From Sipunculus nudus (taxonomy: Eukaryota; Annelida; Sipuncula; Golfingiida; Sipunculidae), in contig CM049313.1 of the NCBI GenBank assembly GCA_026874595.1, positions 13,639,508-13,703,507 on the forward strand: 64,000 nt of DNA. The letters are read 5' to 3'. Each line of letters begins with the position of its first letter. Positions within the stretch are counted from its first letter, which is position 1. This document shows positions 25,901 to 33,872 of this stretch, piece after piece. The translations under genes and the position numbers were made by a program. The notes beneath the pieces are model-generated. The model did not search any database. It worked only from the letters and a program-made list of their open reading frames with translations, and had not been told where the DNA came from.

Positions 25901-27314
25901 TTCTGCATACGTCCCCGTTATGTTATGTAAATGCGTCTGCGGTTCGAGGAAATCGCATAGGTAACGCTGACACAGCGCTATATGGATACGCTGCGTTTTC
26001 AAGAACGCAGCCTTAAAAATTTGAGCAGTTGTTCTAAAATTTCTGCTCGTTACGCCCACGAATAGAAAGAAAGGAAAATGGGATTCCAACACGCTGTTCA
26101 AAAGTGATATCGCGTATTTAATAAAGCTACGCCTCGTGTTTTCGTCGGAGGTGATAGCAGACGTACAGCCATTTTGGTGGGTTGTCGTTGACGTGTATTC
26201 ATTTGATGCCTGACCGAATCCAAACCCCTTGCTCAGCTTCTGATTGTCTTACAGGGGCTTTGACAGACAAATTTATTTCTCGTAGCTTAAAGCATACCTA
26301 AGGTGTTTGTTCTAATGCGAAGTGTGGATCATCAGTAATACCTACTAACACACTCATTGAATTTCAAAACTAAGTTTTAGGTATAGTTGATCAGATGCAT
26401 AACAATTAAATATAATATTAATGAGGTAAACCTGGATAACAAACTAGCTATAGGCAAAATATTCACTTTGCAATGTCACTCTATTTATCAAATTCTGACG
26501 TCATTTTAAGCCGAATAAAGTCAGCCAGGTTTTGACCAAGCCATTCACAGTTGGGGCGCTGACATGGCTTCGGGCTCTAGTGGACTTTAATAAACCGCAT
26601 GTTCATTATTCACGCAATCCTTTTCGTTACCCATTAATAACACAAGTCCTAAAATAATAATCAACAAGAATGGTAAATTTCCTGAAATAAAAGAGGTTCT
26701 TTATACTATAGTTTTTTACCGTTTTATTTCCCAAGAGAGTCACTTATTCGAATCTGTATAATCTGTCACCTCATCATTGTTATCACGTAGTGAAATTACT
26801 CAGAGGATGTCCGGTACAATAATTAGATAGTGTTACCTAAAGAAGTAATATCCTTAGAGCGCAAAAGGCATCTTACGTGCGAGATGAATAAAGATCAAGT
26901 AACTTAGGATGTGGTTACTTATATGTTACGGGTTTAAGGTAATACAATAATATACTGCTAGATTCAAGCTAGTTTGTAGGATATCCTGCCTGCAAATAAG
27001 CATACACCCCCATACAGACATTGGGCTGTTCAATCGGAGGATCCGATAAGCAGGTTAGAGAACCGATGGGAAGGCAGTTGGCTACCGGGCGTACAAAGTA
27101 GACGGAGGACTTTAAGCAACGGCTAGACTAGTAGCCAGCAACCCTCCGTCTCTTTCCTAAGAGACTTGCAGTATGCTAACGGACAGACCTTTCAGCCATT
27201 TTAATGGGCTTATAAGTTTAAATATCGTGTTGTTGTATTATTCTCGGGTAAAATTCTACAACACGTCTTCCTGTTGCAGGCTCCTCCAGTGAAGTGGTGA
27301 CATTCATCAAGTAA
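7431..27314 (+). CDS. Intermediate filament protein with lamin-tail domain (10 exons, 425 aa)
   Basis: Coding exons: 7431-7714, 12068-12128, 12979-13128, 13682-13840, 14655-14800, 16063-16189, 22524-22631, 23356-23472, 25013-25103, 27280-27314. All junctions are GT-AG and all phases join, giving 425 residues. The product is a structural filament subunit. Coil 1A starts with the family signature DLNNRLAVYMGKVRSLEAE (residues 17-35); alpha-helical heptad sequence runs to the rod end, STYRALLESEES (about 255-266), the counterpart of the family YRKLLEGEE. Residues about 284-395 form a lamin-tail immunoglobulin-fold domain (GKYIKLYNRTDE, IGGWQLKHQAG, VWSSDSGQVHNPP, SLLNEDGE). The protein ends in VVTFIK with no CaaX box and I see no nuclear localisation signal, so it is probably a cytoplasmic protostome-type filament protein and not a prenylated lamin. 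The rod (about 250 residues) is roughly 100 shorter than a lamin rod, chiefly in coil 2: a missed exon or a real shortening. Confidence 0.9.
7751..7787. repeat. (GA)n microsatellite in filament intron 1
   Basis: Pure GA repeats 37 bases after the exon 1 donor. Confidence 0.95.
7930..8110. repeat. Dispersed repeat fragment, second copy at 26490-26580
   Basis: Shares TTTAAGCCG, AAAGTCAGCCA, GTTTTG.CCAA..CA and GGCT.CGGGCTCTA blocks in order with 26490-26580 in intron 9. Family not recognised. Confidence 0.5.
8500..10430 (+). pseudogene. Degenerate LINE (endonuclease and reverse transcriptase remnants)
   Basis: Lies in filament intron 1. Broken frames show an endonuclease piece (VIAGDFNLD near 8610), then reverse transcriptase pieces: SYGLVPFDWKKARVTPIYKG near 9530, a YLDL block near 9820, GVP.GTVVG near 10000, a damaged YADD region near 10095, and a C-terminal stretch (QLLGVIIDANLSWR) near 10320 in a 92-codon open frame. 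Many stops and shifts make it non-functional. The block set resembles the Jockey/CR1-type groups; a finer class cannot be given by eye. Confidence 0.72.
10925..10979. repeat. (TA)n microsatellite in filament intron 1
   Basis: Uninterrupted TA repeats. The rest of intron 1 from about 10450 to 12060 shows no gene or recognised element. Confidence 0.95.
12068..12128 (+). CDS. Filament gene exon 2 (61 bases, coil 1B)
   Basis: A short exon inferred from splice phase: exon 1 leaves two bases and exon 3 starts on a codon, so a piece of 3n+1 bases is needed. TATTCAG^A to ACGCT^GTAAGT gives exactly 61 bases and reads CGSLETRRIEAVTYWTQTYA, which flows into NLEAEL of exon 3. Base composition is GC-richer than the surroundings. 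Confidence 0.78.
12979..13128 (+). CDS. Filament gene exon 3 (coil 1B)
   Basis: 150 bases, residues 116-165, from TTGCAG^AACCTGGAG to CAAGAG^GTGAGA. Heptad-rich sequence such as NLEAELRAVEKNHE and IQNLEDKLERMENL. Confidence 0.92.
13140..13500. repeat. 30 bp minisatellite in filament intron 3
   Basis: About eleven diverged copies of a unit close to GTAGACCCATGTACGTAAAC plus ten further bases, beginning about a dozen bases after the exon 3 donor. The unit is not obviously exon-derived. Confidence 0.85.
13518..13681 (+). repeat. 48 bp tandem array carrying copies of the exon 4 acceptor
   Basis: Three units starting at 13518, 13566 and 13614 lead into the real one at 13661. Each has GTGTGAT, a GTTTCA acceptor-like stretch and then the start of exon 4 (unit 1 has TTTCAG^GTGACG and AGATAAAGGA). 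Units 1 and 3 keep AG; unit 2 has AA. Use of unit 1 would give an immediate in-frame TAA; use of unit 3 would change the frame. Confidence 0.85.
13682..13840 (+). CDS. Filament gene exon 4 (end of coil 1B and coil 2)
   Basis: 159 bases, residues 166-218, from TTTCAG^GTGACG to CAGAAG^GTCTGT. Strongly charged helix (YEAKLEVVIHKAQTEYEDKL). Its acceptor and first bases are repeated three times just upstream (13518-13681). Confidence 0.9.
13841..14654. other. Filament intron 4
   Basis: AT-rich intron. Apart from the exon 5-derived copies at its right end, nothing is recognised between 13841 and 14350. Confidence 0.6.
14351..14721 (+). repeat. 124 bp tandem repeat carrying decayed copies of exon 5
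   Basis: Marker GGGAMCAGGA recurs at 14351, 14475, 14598 and 14722, spacings 124, 123 and 124. Each unit holds intron end, acceptor region and the first ~80 bases of exon 5. Copy 1 has TTTTCAG at 14401-14407 and an open frame (EGLETELVECLLKLREQE) ending at TGA 14507-14509. Copy 2 has lost the AG (TTCGG) and carries small changes. Copy 3 is the functional exon 5. Confidence 0.9.
14655..14800 (+). CDS. Filament gene exon 5 (end of rod)
   Basis: 146 bases, residues 219-266 plus two bases, from GTTTTAG^CGTGCT to TCTAG^GTATTT. Contains the rod-end motif STYRALLESEES. Two decayed copies of its first part lie upstream (14408-14640). One of them still has an AG acceptor and an open frame to a TGA at 14507-14509. 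Confidence 0.9.
15161..16043 (+). mobile_element. Structured non-autonomous element (hairpin 5' end, palindromic 3' end), filament intron 5
   Basis: Left end CTCAGCTGAC...GTCATTTGAG and TTTGTCCGGCG resemble the family seen at 18441. The right end has GCTGAGCGTCA then the 14-base palindrome TGGCCCATGGGCCA (16025-16038) and CTTGT. Inside are degenerate units (aaatt. gTAtCCatt, GACCTATATTCTGC.AGCTA). No protein is encoded. The right end stops about 20 bases before filament exon 6. Confidence 0.65.
16063..16189 (+). CDS. Filament gene exon 6 (linker and start of lamin tail)
   Basis: 127 bases, residues 268-309, from AATTCAG^ATTG to GACGAG^GTAAAA. Encodes the SSSRE linker and the first lamin-tail strands (VSVEVDTSGKYIKLYNRTDE). 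The acceptor follows the 3' end of a repeat element by about 20 bases, and the last ~30 bases with the donor seed a long tandem array. Confidence 0.92.
16190..18400 (+). repeat. Minisatellite derived from the exon 6 end and its splice donor
   Basis: Several dozen diverged copies, period about 36-40 bases, of a unit including ATGTCAAACTTTACAACA then AGACAGACGAGGTAAA. The unit is the last ~30 bases of exon 6 (coding YIKLYNRTDE) plus the donor GAG^GTAAAA. Many copies retain GAGGTAAA or GAGGTAA, so intron 6 starts with a long run of decoy donors. A higher-order unit of about 145 bases, which includes GTGTCTCTTTGGA, repeats between about 16860 and 17300. Confidence 0.92.
18441..22367 (+). mobile_element. 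Large structured element with ~338 bp internal tandem units, filament intron 6
   Basis: Starts with a hairpin (AGCTCAGC and GCTGAGCT arms with an inner TGACT/AGTCA stem, 18441-18470), followed by a TCCGTCTG-type tandem. The body is about ten diverged ~338 bp units with recognisable blocks GGACCTAGAATCTT, AGTCTCCATGGAAACC, GGTCTCTGTTACCCATATCC and TGGTGGCGCCACCTGT. The right end has CAGTCAGCTGAGCGTCATG, then palindrome TGACCCATGGGTCA (22349-22362) and CTTGT. A second element start is embedded at 19803. There are no coding frames beyond repeat-made shadows. Possibly Helitron/Helentron-related, by analogy only. Confidence 0.72.
22524..22631 (+). CDS. Filament gene exon 7 (lamin tail)
   Basis: 108 bases, residues 310-345, from ATACAG^GCGCTG to ATTACC^GTGAGT. 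Encodes ALAIGGWQLKHQAG and RFEGNLQLLPRATIT, core lamin-tail strands. Confidence 0.95.
22632..23355. other. Filament intron 7
   Basis: AT-rich; no gene or recognised element seen. Confidence 0.6.
23356..23472 (+). CDS. Filament gene exon 8 (lamin tail)
   Basis: 117 bases, residues 346-384, from TTTAG^GTGTGG to GGGGAG^GTGAGA. Encodes VWSSDSGQVHNPP and SWDTDGDLKTSLLNEDGE, the most conserved part of the lamin-tail domain. Confidence 0.95.
23640..24960. repeat. G-rich minisatellite in filament intron 8
   Basis: Irregular units of roughly 20 bases such as GGGGTGGTGGTGATAGC, earlier forms GGGTAGTCATGGCAGCA. One strand is strongly G-rich with runs of GGGG and longer G tracts at 24359-24376 and 24460-24474. 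The His/Pro-rich frames on the other strand are artefacts of this repeat. Confidence 0.85.
25013..25103 (+). CDS. Filament gene exon 9 (C-terminal tail)
   Basis: 91 bases, residues 385-414, from TTTGCAG^CTGGTG to GTCAG^GTAAAT. Encodes the last lamin-tail strand (LVTYTAKAAGYV) and a polar tail. Confidence 0.9.
25104..27279. other. Filament intron 9
   Basis: No gene recognised. Holds a repeat fragment at 26490-26580 and a possible structured segment at 27080-27165, described separately. Confidence 0.6.
27080..27165 (+). other. Overlapping perfect hairpins before filament exon 10
   Basis: AGACGGAGG (27100-27108) pairs with CCTCCGTCT (27143-27151), enclosing GGCTA (27121-27125) with TAGCC (27132-27136). 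An alternative stem GTCTCTT/AAGAGAC with loop TCCT (27148-27165) shares bases with the first. GGCTAC at 27080-27085 could also pair with GTAGCC at 27131-27136. It may be a structured RNA element or chance; it lies ~115 bases upstream of the exon 10 acceptor. Confidence 0.35.
27280..27314 (+). CDS. Filament gene exon 10 (last codons and stop)
   Basis: GTTGCAG^GC opens the exon; the frame left by exon 9 reads GSSSEVVTFIK and TAA at 27312-27314. The ending has no CaaX prenylation motif. Confidence 0.82.
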
Positions 27315-27581
27315 AGGCCCAGGTCAAAACGAGGATGGCTTTTTGTTGTTCTAACAAGAATATAAATGCTATCTTATTTGAGATTAGCTACGTTTTACAG
27401 TAATGTGCTTGTTTTTCCCGATCATGTCTGCAGACTTCGTCAGTCGTTCATATCCCTTTCAAATATAGACGTGATAGTGTTAAAACATTACACGTTCGGT
27501 TGACTTTCTTTCCTTGTTTTCTCAGAAGCAAAATCACTTTTATTCCGTATTTTTCCAGTATTCAGAAGACACCACTTTTGA

Positions 27582-27587
27582 AATAAA
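27582..27587 (+). terminator. Candidate poly(A) signal of the filament gene
   Basis: AATAAA 268 bases after the stop codon, the first canonical hexamer on this strand. A second lies near 27812. The cleavage site is not determined. Confidence 0.5.
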
Positions 27588-28147
27588 CGAATCACAGACA
27601 TTATTTTGACGACAATTAGGAAAACCTTTTTTACTGTTCATATGGGCATACATTTCATTTGACCGAATTAATTCAAGATCGAGAAATGAAGTTAAAAAGC
27701 TCCGAATAGCACATGACAAAATTATATGAATCATTTGACCTTCCTTTTGATTTAAATGTATGCGATCCTTCAAATACCGATTTCACCAATCACCTGGGCT
27801 CTCGTGTACTTTAATAAAAATCACGTCAAATGACGTCAAAGGTGGTTGCCCCTTCAATTATATTGTGATGAACATTTCTATGAGAATAGGATAGCAGTCC
27901 TTTATCTCTGGGCGTCCTCTTATATTTTATATTTGCTCTATATATCCACAGGTTTATAGAATAGAGACGAGGATGACGTCTTGCCCAGATTTCACATGTT
28001 ACCTTCATGCCTTTAGATATATAAATTACATATAATACAAATATCTGGTGTTTTACTAAATCGTCCTGTGTACATATCGTGAAAGGGACTATCGGCTCAT
28101 CCATCTGACAGTAACTTCAGACATGAGAAAGTTAAACCAAAAAGCCT

Positions 28148-28582
28148 GTGCTGATGGTCCACTATACTTACCTGTCTTACACTGCTGTGCTGATGGTTCA
28201 CTAAACTTACCTGTCTCACACTGTGTGCTGATGGTTCATTTATACTCAGCTGTCCTACGCTGCTGTGCTGATTGTCCATTTATACTCAGCTTTTTTACTC
28301 TGCTGTATTACTGGTCCATTTATACTCAGCTGTCATACTCTGCTGTGCTGATTGTCCATTTATACTCAGCTGTCTTACACTGCTGTGCCGATGGTCCACT
28401 ATACTTACCTTTCTTACACTGCTGTGCTGATGGTCAATTTATACTCAGCTGTCCTACTCTGCTGTGCCGATCGACCATTTATACTCAAATATCTTACTCT
28501 GCTGTGGTGATGGTCCATTTATACTCAGTTGTATTACTCTGCTGTGCTGATGGTCCATTCATACTCAACTGGTTTACTCTGT
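28148..28582. repeat. ~45 bp minisatellite (GCTGTGCTGATGGTCCATTT unit)
   Basis: About ten copies of a unit with CTGCTGTGCTGATGGTCC and TTTATACTCAGCTGTC. The period is close to 45 bases, so one frame stays open for 179 codons and looks like a repeat protein. I regard that as an artefact: there is no start context and no non-repetitive coding sequence. Confidence 0.85.
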
Positions 28583-28599
28583 CTAATAGTATAAGGTGT

Positions 28600-29781
28600 G
28601 CCGTATGTTCCATGCATTCACGATACATTTACAACATTCGCTGTTTTTGTTGCTTTGACTAGAGAAATACCCTGAAACAATCTAAAATAACTTTAATTGA
28701 ATACAATTATATAACGCGCTTTGTGATTGATGTAATTGTTATTTTGTTTTTGATTTATACAGCAATTTAGAACATGCAGGAGTATGATCATTGGGTAAAA
28801 CAATTGAACCTTATTATAAGCATTTATATGGATTCAGCTCTCTACATTATATGTTTAGTGTTCCTTGTTAAATACTCATGATGTCACCATAAGAGATGGT
28901 CGGCGTCAGTTAACGCATCATATTACATTTTTATAAACAGAATAATGAAATTTGAAGCAGGGTTTTAATATCAACCTACACTTTTCTCACATTATATTGT
29001 ATATAGAGATGCTGTTAATCCAAGGAATCACGATTCTGAGATGATTCTTGTATTGTAACAGAAATTGCTCAAATGCTGACAAACCGACTGTCAATTAAAA
29101 GGGAATAAATTGAGAAATTTGATCAATTCTCTGGCGCTAATATGTCCCTAAATACATATATTTAATTTGGTTGATAATGTTTGCCTAAAGAAACCATTAA
29201 AATCGTTTGCGTTTGCGAGAACACATGTTTGAGAAATAAGAAATATATCAATGTCTGGAATGCAAATTAAGAAGAAATATTTGCTCTTTACGATAATAAA
29301 ACAGGTTTATATCCTGCTTTCTATTGTCTCACATTTTTGTTTCCGTGAAATTGCTGGATATAAGTGCTGAACAAATGATTATTTCAGGTATGTGTGTGTA
29401 AATTAGAGTGTGTGTGTGGGGGGGGGGGGAGGGGAGGGGGGGTTAACGTGACATTAATGGTTATCGCGCAGTGTGACCACATTAGAAAATATGAATATCT
29501 GTATCTGTACGAGGTCGGTCAAAACTCGTCTCTGTCCCGATATCTGTTTCATCATTTGCTAACGCGTCTACATAAATTATTTAAAATTGAAATTTAAAAT
29601 TGAATTGAGGATAAAATTGAATCTCTCCAGAAATATTTCTTTGTATTCAATAGCAATTATTTTCGGATATTAAATGATAGAACAGCATAGGTTAAAACTA
29701 CAATTTCTTCTGTTTAGAGATTGTATTATACTTTACCCCCGTGTTTGGAGGGACAAGGAGGCAAACACACAAACACGTACA

Positions 29782-29785
<4 letters not shown>
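28600..29785. other. Intergenic, nothing recognised
   Basis: AT-rich sequence between the filament gene and the hAT-like element. No exon, RNA gene or element seen except a short GT/G-rich patch near 29405-29445. Confidence 0.6.

Positions 29786-29829
<44 letters not shown>
29786..29829. repeat. (GA)n microsatellite
   Basis: Uninterrupted GA dinucleotides. The sequence from 29830 to 30530 shows nothing recognised. Confidence 0.95.
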
Positions 29830-29830
<1 letters not shown>

Positions 29831-30534
29831 GATAGATAAAGGAGGGTACATCGATGATAGTCGGAGACATGCATAGACAGACAATGAAGGCGTAGTCATT
29901 ATTCAAGCTAGAAAAGGGGGTTGCCGGGATGCGGCAGGGTGGTCGTTGCAAACCTACTGGACAAATAATAGGAGATACATGTAGTATTCCTGTAACATAT
30001 AAATATATAATATACTGTATATTAGAACATATAATGTGTGTTAGAATATATTATATTCTTTTATCATTTTGTTACTCCAAACAGAGTAAACAGTTGCCAT
30101 CGCATACATGAAACTGAATAATCTCTTTTGTATTTATGACCTGTCCCTTATGAAAGTATTGAGTGTTAAAACATAACTGATATTTTTTACGTTTTGAAAA
30201 TCATCATTTTATACTTTTTCTGGCAGATTTTTTTGTGTTTGTAAAGATAAACGTTACCTATAAAATATCGGCTTTCATTCAGGTCGGACTACGGACTACC
30301 GCTCACATTATAAGTGACAGATCGTATTTTTTCCTCGAGTTGTGCAAAAGCGACTCACTTTATCCTAAGCAATTTCGGCGGCGGCCGCAGGTAAACTCGC
30401 CTGTTTCGGCTGTCGGCGGCCCGAAATGGCGTCGGCATCGAATTCTATCGGTAATCCAAAGAATTGCATGCTTCCCGTTTTTAATTCTAGGCCTTAATAT
30501 CCCAAGCTGTAACCCAGGATGGCTCCAAAAATAG

Positions 30535-30728
<194 letters not shown>

Positions 30729-30732
30729 GAAC

Positions 30733-32432
30733 TAGAGCCCTGCGCGGGCCCAAACCCGCCCCGCGGGCTGACTTTTTCAGGTTTTTCTGGGGCGGGGCGG
30801 GCCATAAAAAATTCTCTGCGGGGTGGGGCGGGTGCGGGCTAAAAGGTGGGATATGCGGGGCGGGGCGGGTCACACGATATTTTAGTGCGGGTTTCTGCGG
30901 GCCGAAAAAATGGTTATATAGTGAGAAGATGATCACATTTACTTAAATATAAAGCACTGCAGGTCTGTTTATGTTCCTTCGGTTATTCAATTTTCTTTTT
31001 AACTACATTATTATATTGTTACGGGGTGACATAAAAGCGGACCGAACTGTCTCGTTAGTGAAGCTTGCTTTGTTAGCAAAGTGGTTGGTACGCCGGACTT
31101 GTTCGCCACCAACATGGGTTCGATTCCTGGATCGGCCCAGTATTTCTCCCTGAATAATTTGTCTTTTTAACGATATATTGCACTTGTGAAATATTAATTC
31201 CCTGCGTTTTGAGACAGAATCATCTTTGAAGAGACCACTTTCAGAATATTGCACAAATGTACCTCAGAATAGCTTTGCATAATTATAGAATGTTCAGCAC
31301 TGTACAGGCCTTATACTTGTAGCCAATCTCTGATATTACGTAACACGGTTGAGGGTTGTTGCAGAATCCACAACTGTGACAAGAGAGGAGCAGAGCGAAT
31401 CGGAATAAAGCGTCTTGGGACGAGACAAGGCTGAGGGCAGAGCACCAGGATTATGCCTGTGATATTTTAATAGTCACAGCATGGGTGCATATGGCTCTGT
31501 CACCAGCTGGATATAGCTTTACATACTGCAAAGACTGAGGTGTGATAATCATGGATGAGCCAATGAACACTGGCTAGTTTTAGAGGTGTCTTTGTAGGCT
31601 AAGGGCAAAGCAGAATGAGATAATGAGCATGGCACTCATTTGATATCTACTCTTGTGTACACAACCATGACTTAGAGCTGACTCCCTTTGCAGTACCACA
31701 GCCTTCCATTTTCAGCTAATTAGCTGATCATCACTGAACAGGATCGATGTCTTTGTCAAATAAAAGGTGGGAACTGTGTTGAGCAAGTACTGTCCTCCAG
31801 CTAGTGCAGCTAGTGACCAGCTCGTAGTGTAATACTAGGCATATACACACTTGATAGAAAATGATTGCTTTATGCTTGAGTTTTATTTTGTTAGCTAAAT
31901 ATCTGAATATATTGGATTTATAATAAATTTAAATATTTAAAGGGGACACAAATGCAATATTTGAATAGTGTGTCCCAGTTACTGACATTTCCACTTATAT
32001 TAAGGTAAATAACTGTATTTGGGTAAGTGGTAATTTCTTTAAAATAAAAATAAAATACAAGTGAAAAGAAAACTGGAAACGTCATACAATCAGCAAAACA
32101 TGATATTTACTCACAGAAGGTGGTCATTCATGCATTATAAAAATATGAAAATTAATCATATAGGTTTAGATGGCCACCTTATTGGTTGTCTCTTATCATG
32201 TCTTATGTTTATTTGCCGGTTGAAAGCGGGTTGACTTTGGGTAAAAATGCGGGGCGGGGCGGATGCGGGCTGAAAGCTTAATGTGCGGGGCGGGTGGGGG
32301 TCGATTTATTTTTTATAGGTGCGGGGCGGTGCGGGGCGGGTTTTCACAACTGCGGGGCGGTGCGGTTGCGGGCCTTAGGTTTATTTTGCGAGGCGGGTGC
32401 GGGCATTAAATTCCGGCCCGCGCAGGGCTCTA
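30733..32432. mobile_element. Complete non-autonomous hAT-like element, 1700 bp
   Basis: Perfect 18-base terminal inverted repeats TAGAGCCCTGCGCGGGCC (30733-30750, and its complement at 32415-32432) are flanked by a perfect 8-base direct repeat ATGCGAAC (30725-30732 and 32433-32440). An 8-base target duplication and TAGAG-type ends are hallmarks of the hAT superfamily. Both subterminal regions carry clusters of GCGGGGCGGGT-like motifs, typical of transposase binding arrays. No transposase frame is present, so the copy depends on an enzyme made elsewhere. A tRNA-like segment lies inside. Confidence 0.9.
31065..31140 (+). repeat. tRNA-like (SINE-type) segment
   Basis: A box A-like stretch (TTAGCAAAGTGGTTGGTACG) and a perfect box B (GGTTCGATTCC, within 31116-31128) have the spacing of a pol III internal promoter. 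A full cloverleaf with clean acceptor stem is not seen, so it is more likely tRNA-derived than a functional tRNA. Confidence 0.5.
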
Positions 32433-32440
32433 ATGCGAAC

Positions 32441-33380
32441 GCATGAATAACACGGGAAAATAGACGCAAGCCATCCCAAAGCTATTCATAGTATCATATT
32501 GATGACTAAAACCTTGAAGATTAACACCCCGTTTATTGAATAACTGGCTTAATTGAATATTCGTAGTTTAAAAATATAATATTGAGTTAAACGGGATAGA
32601 CTGTATACTGCATAACATCCCAGGGTAATTTAAGCCGTAATTGTTTCCCCATTTCCCTAAATTAAAGTCCAAAAGTGCCGACTATAGTAACTTGCCAATG
32701 TCTGACTCAGCAGTGTTAATATGACCAAAACACGGTAAGTGTCGTTTACATTAACATAGGCTTTGGAGCGTTTTTGTTGGGGGGGGGGAGGGGGGGGGGG
32801 GGAGGCGCATGTTGTAAGTGTAGCGAGGTTGAGGCCGCGAAGGCGCCCGAGGGGATTGGGGTTGGGAAGTGATTTCCCCCTAACATGGTATGGAGAATTT
32901 TGAAGAAAAAAATAAAGCATAAAATATGCATTTTGAATTTATAGTACTTTGACCATTTTACCATTTTAATCACATTCTGCACCTAACACAAAATTTACCA
33001 AATATTGAATTGGCAGAATCTGTGCAAAATTGATAATATTTATAATATTTTAATACAAATTTAGTACTAAGCAAAATTGTTTTACTAATCTCTCTGAAAG
33101 ATTAATATCTAATTGTAAGTACATAAGTATATTTCTTACCATTCTCACTAAAATGAATTGTATTATATTTAATTTTCTTTACCTCTAAACATTACACAAT
33201 ACTGACTTATACTACTGAACACACTAGACTGAGAAATAAGGTTCCAGTTGTTTTCATGCGAGGCATATAAAAGAAGAAATACAGTGGGTTTTCAGGAAAA
33301 TAGATTTAATCCAAAGCCTATGAATTTAAAGGATGGTATTGCTACATTTCATTTCATCAAACATTTGGTCGTTTAGCTTA
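32441..33380. other. Intergenic, nothing recognised
   Basis: AT-rich apart from poly-G tracts at about 32780-32810. No exon or element seen. Confidence 0.6.
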
Positions 33381-33872
33381 GGGCCTCACTCGAAAATTCG
33401 GAACTGGTTTCGTTCCCGGGAAATCCGTTTGTATTGTTTCGCCTAAATTGTATTTATAAGTGGACTGTTTCGGTTTTAATAGACAAATTATGATAACATC
33501 GTAAATCATTAAGTATAATTAAATGAATTACTGATGAAAATATACTCAAAAGTTATAGAAATCCAAGCCTGGGCCCTTTGAAACCTCTAGTGCATGAGAG
33601 CGTTAATAGTTGTGACCAGCCAATTTATATTGCAACTATGATGAAAATAGACTGTTTCTCCGTGTCCTGTAACGCATCCACGTGTCAAACGACATGGGCA
33701 TATAGGATTCAATTGTTTATACCTCAGTCATAGCTTATTTAATTGTAACAGGCATCAGCAGTAACAATTAATAAAATAATTAACAAAATTGCACTACTTT
33801 AGCTCAATGCCGCAACTATAAAGTGAACAATTTCCCGGAAACGAAACCAGTTTCGAATTTTCGAGTTTGCCC
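33381..33872. mobile_element. MITE-like foldback element, ~492 bp
   Basis: Left end GGGCCTCACTCGAAAATTCG, continued by ACTGGTTTCGTTCCCGGGAAAT-like sequence, is matched by the complement of the right end (GGGCAAACTCGAAAATTCG and so on). The inverted repeats are about 43 bases with a few mismatches. No clear target duplication is visible and nothing is coded between. Superfamily not assigned. Confidence 0.75.

Noticed and set aside
7431-27314. Nuclear lamin
   Set aside because: The lamin-tail domain is present, but there is no C-terminal CaaX motif and no clear nuclear localisation signal; the short rod also argues against it. Not fully excluded.
28123-28662. 179-residue Cys/Leu-rich frame
   Set aside because: Explained by a minisatellite period divisible by three.
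31065-31140. Functional tRNA gene
   Set aside because: Internal promoter boxes are good, but a complete cloverleaf could not be drawn; it lies inside a mobile element.
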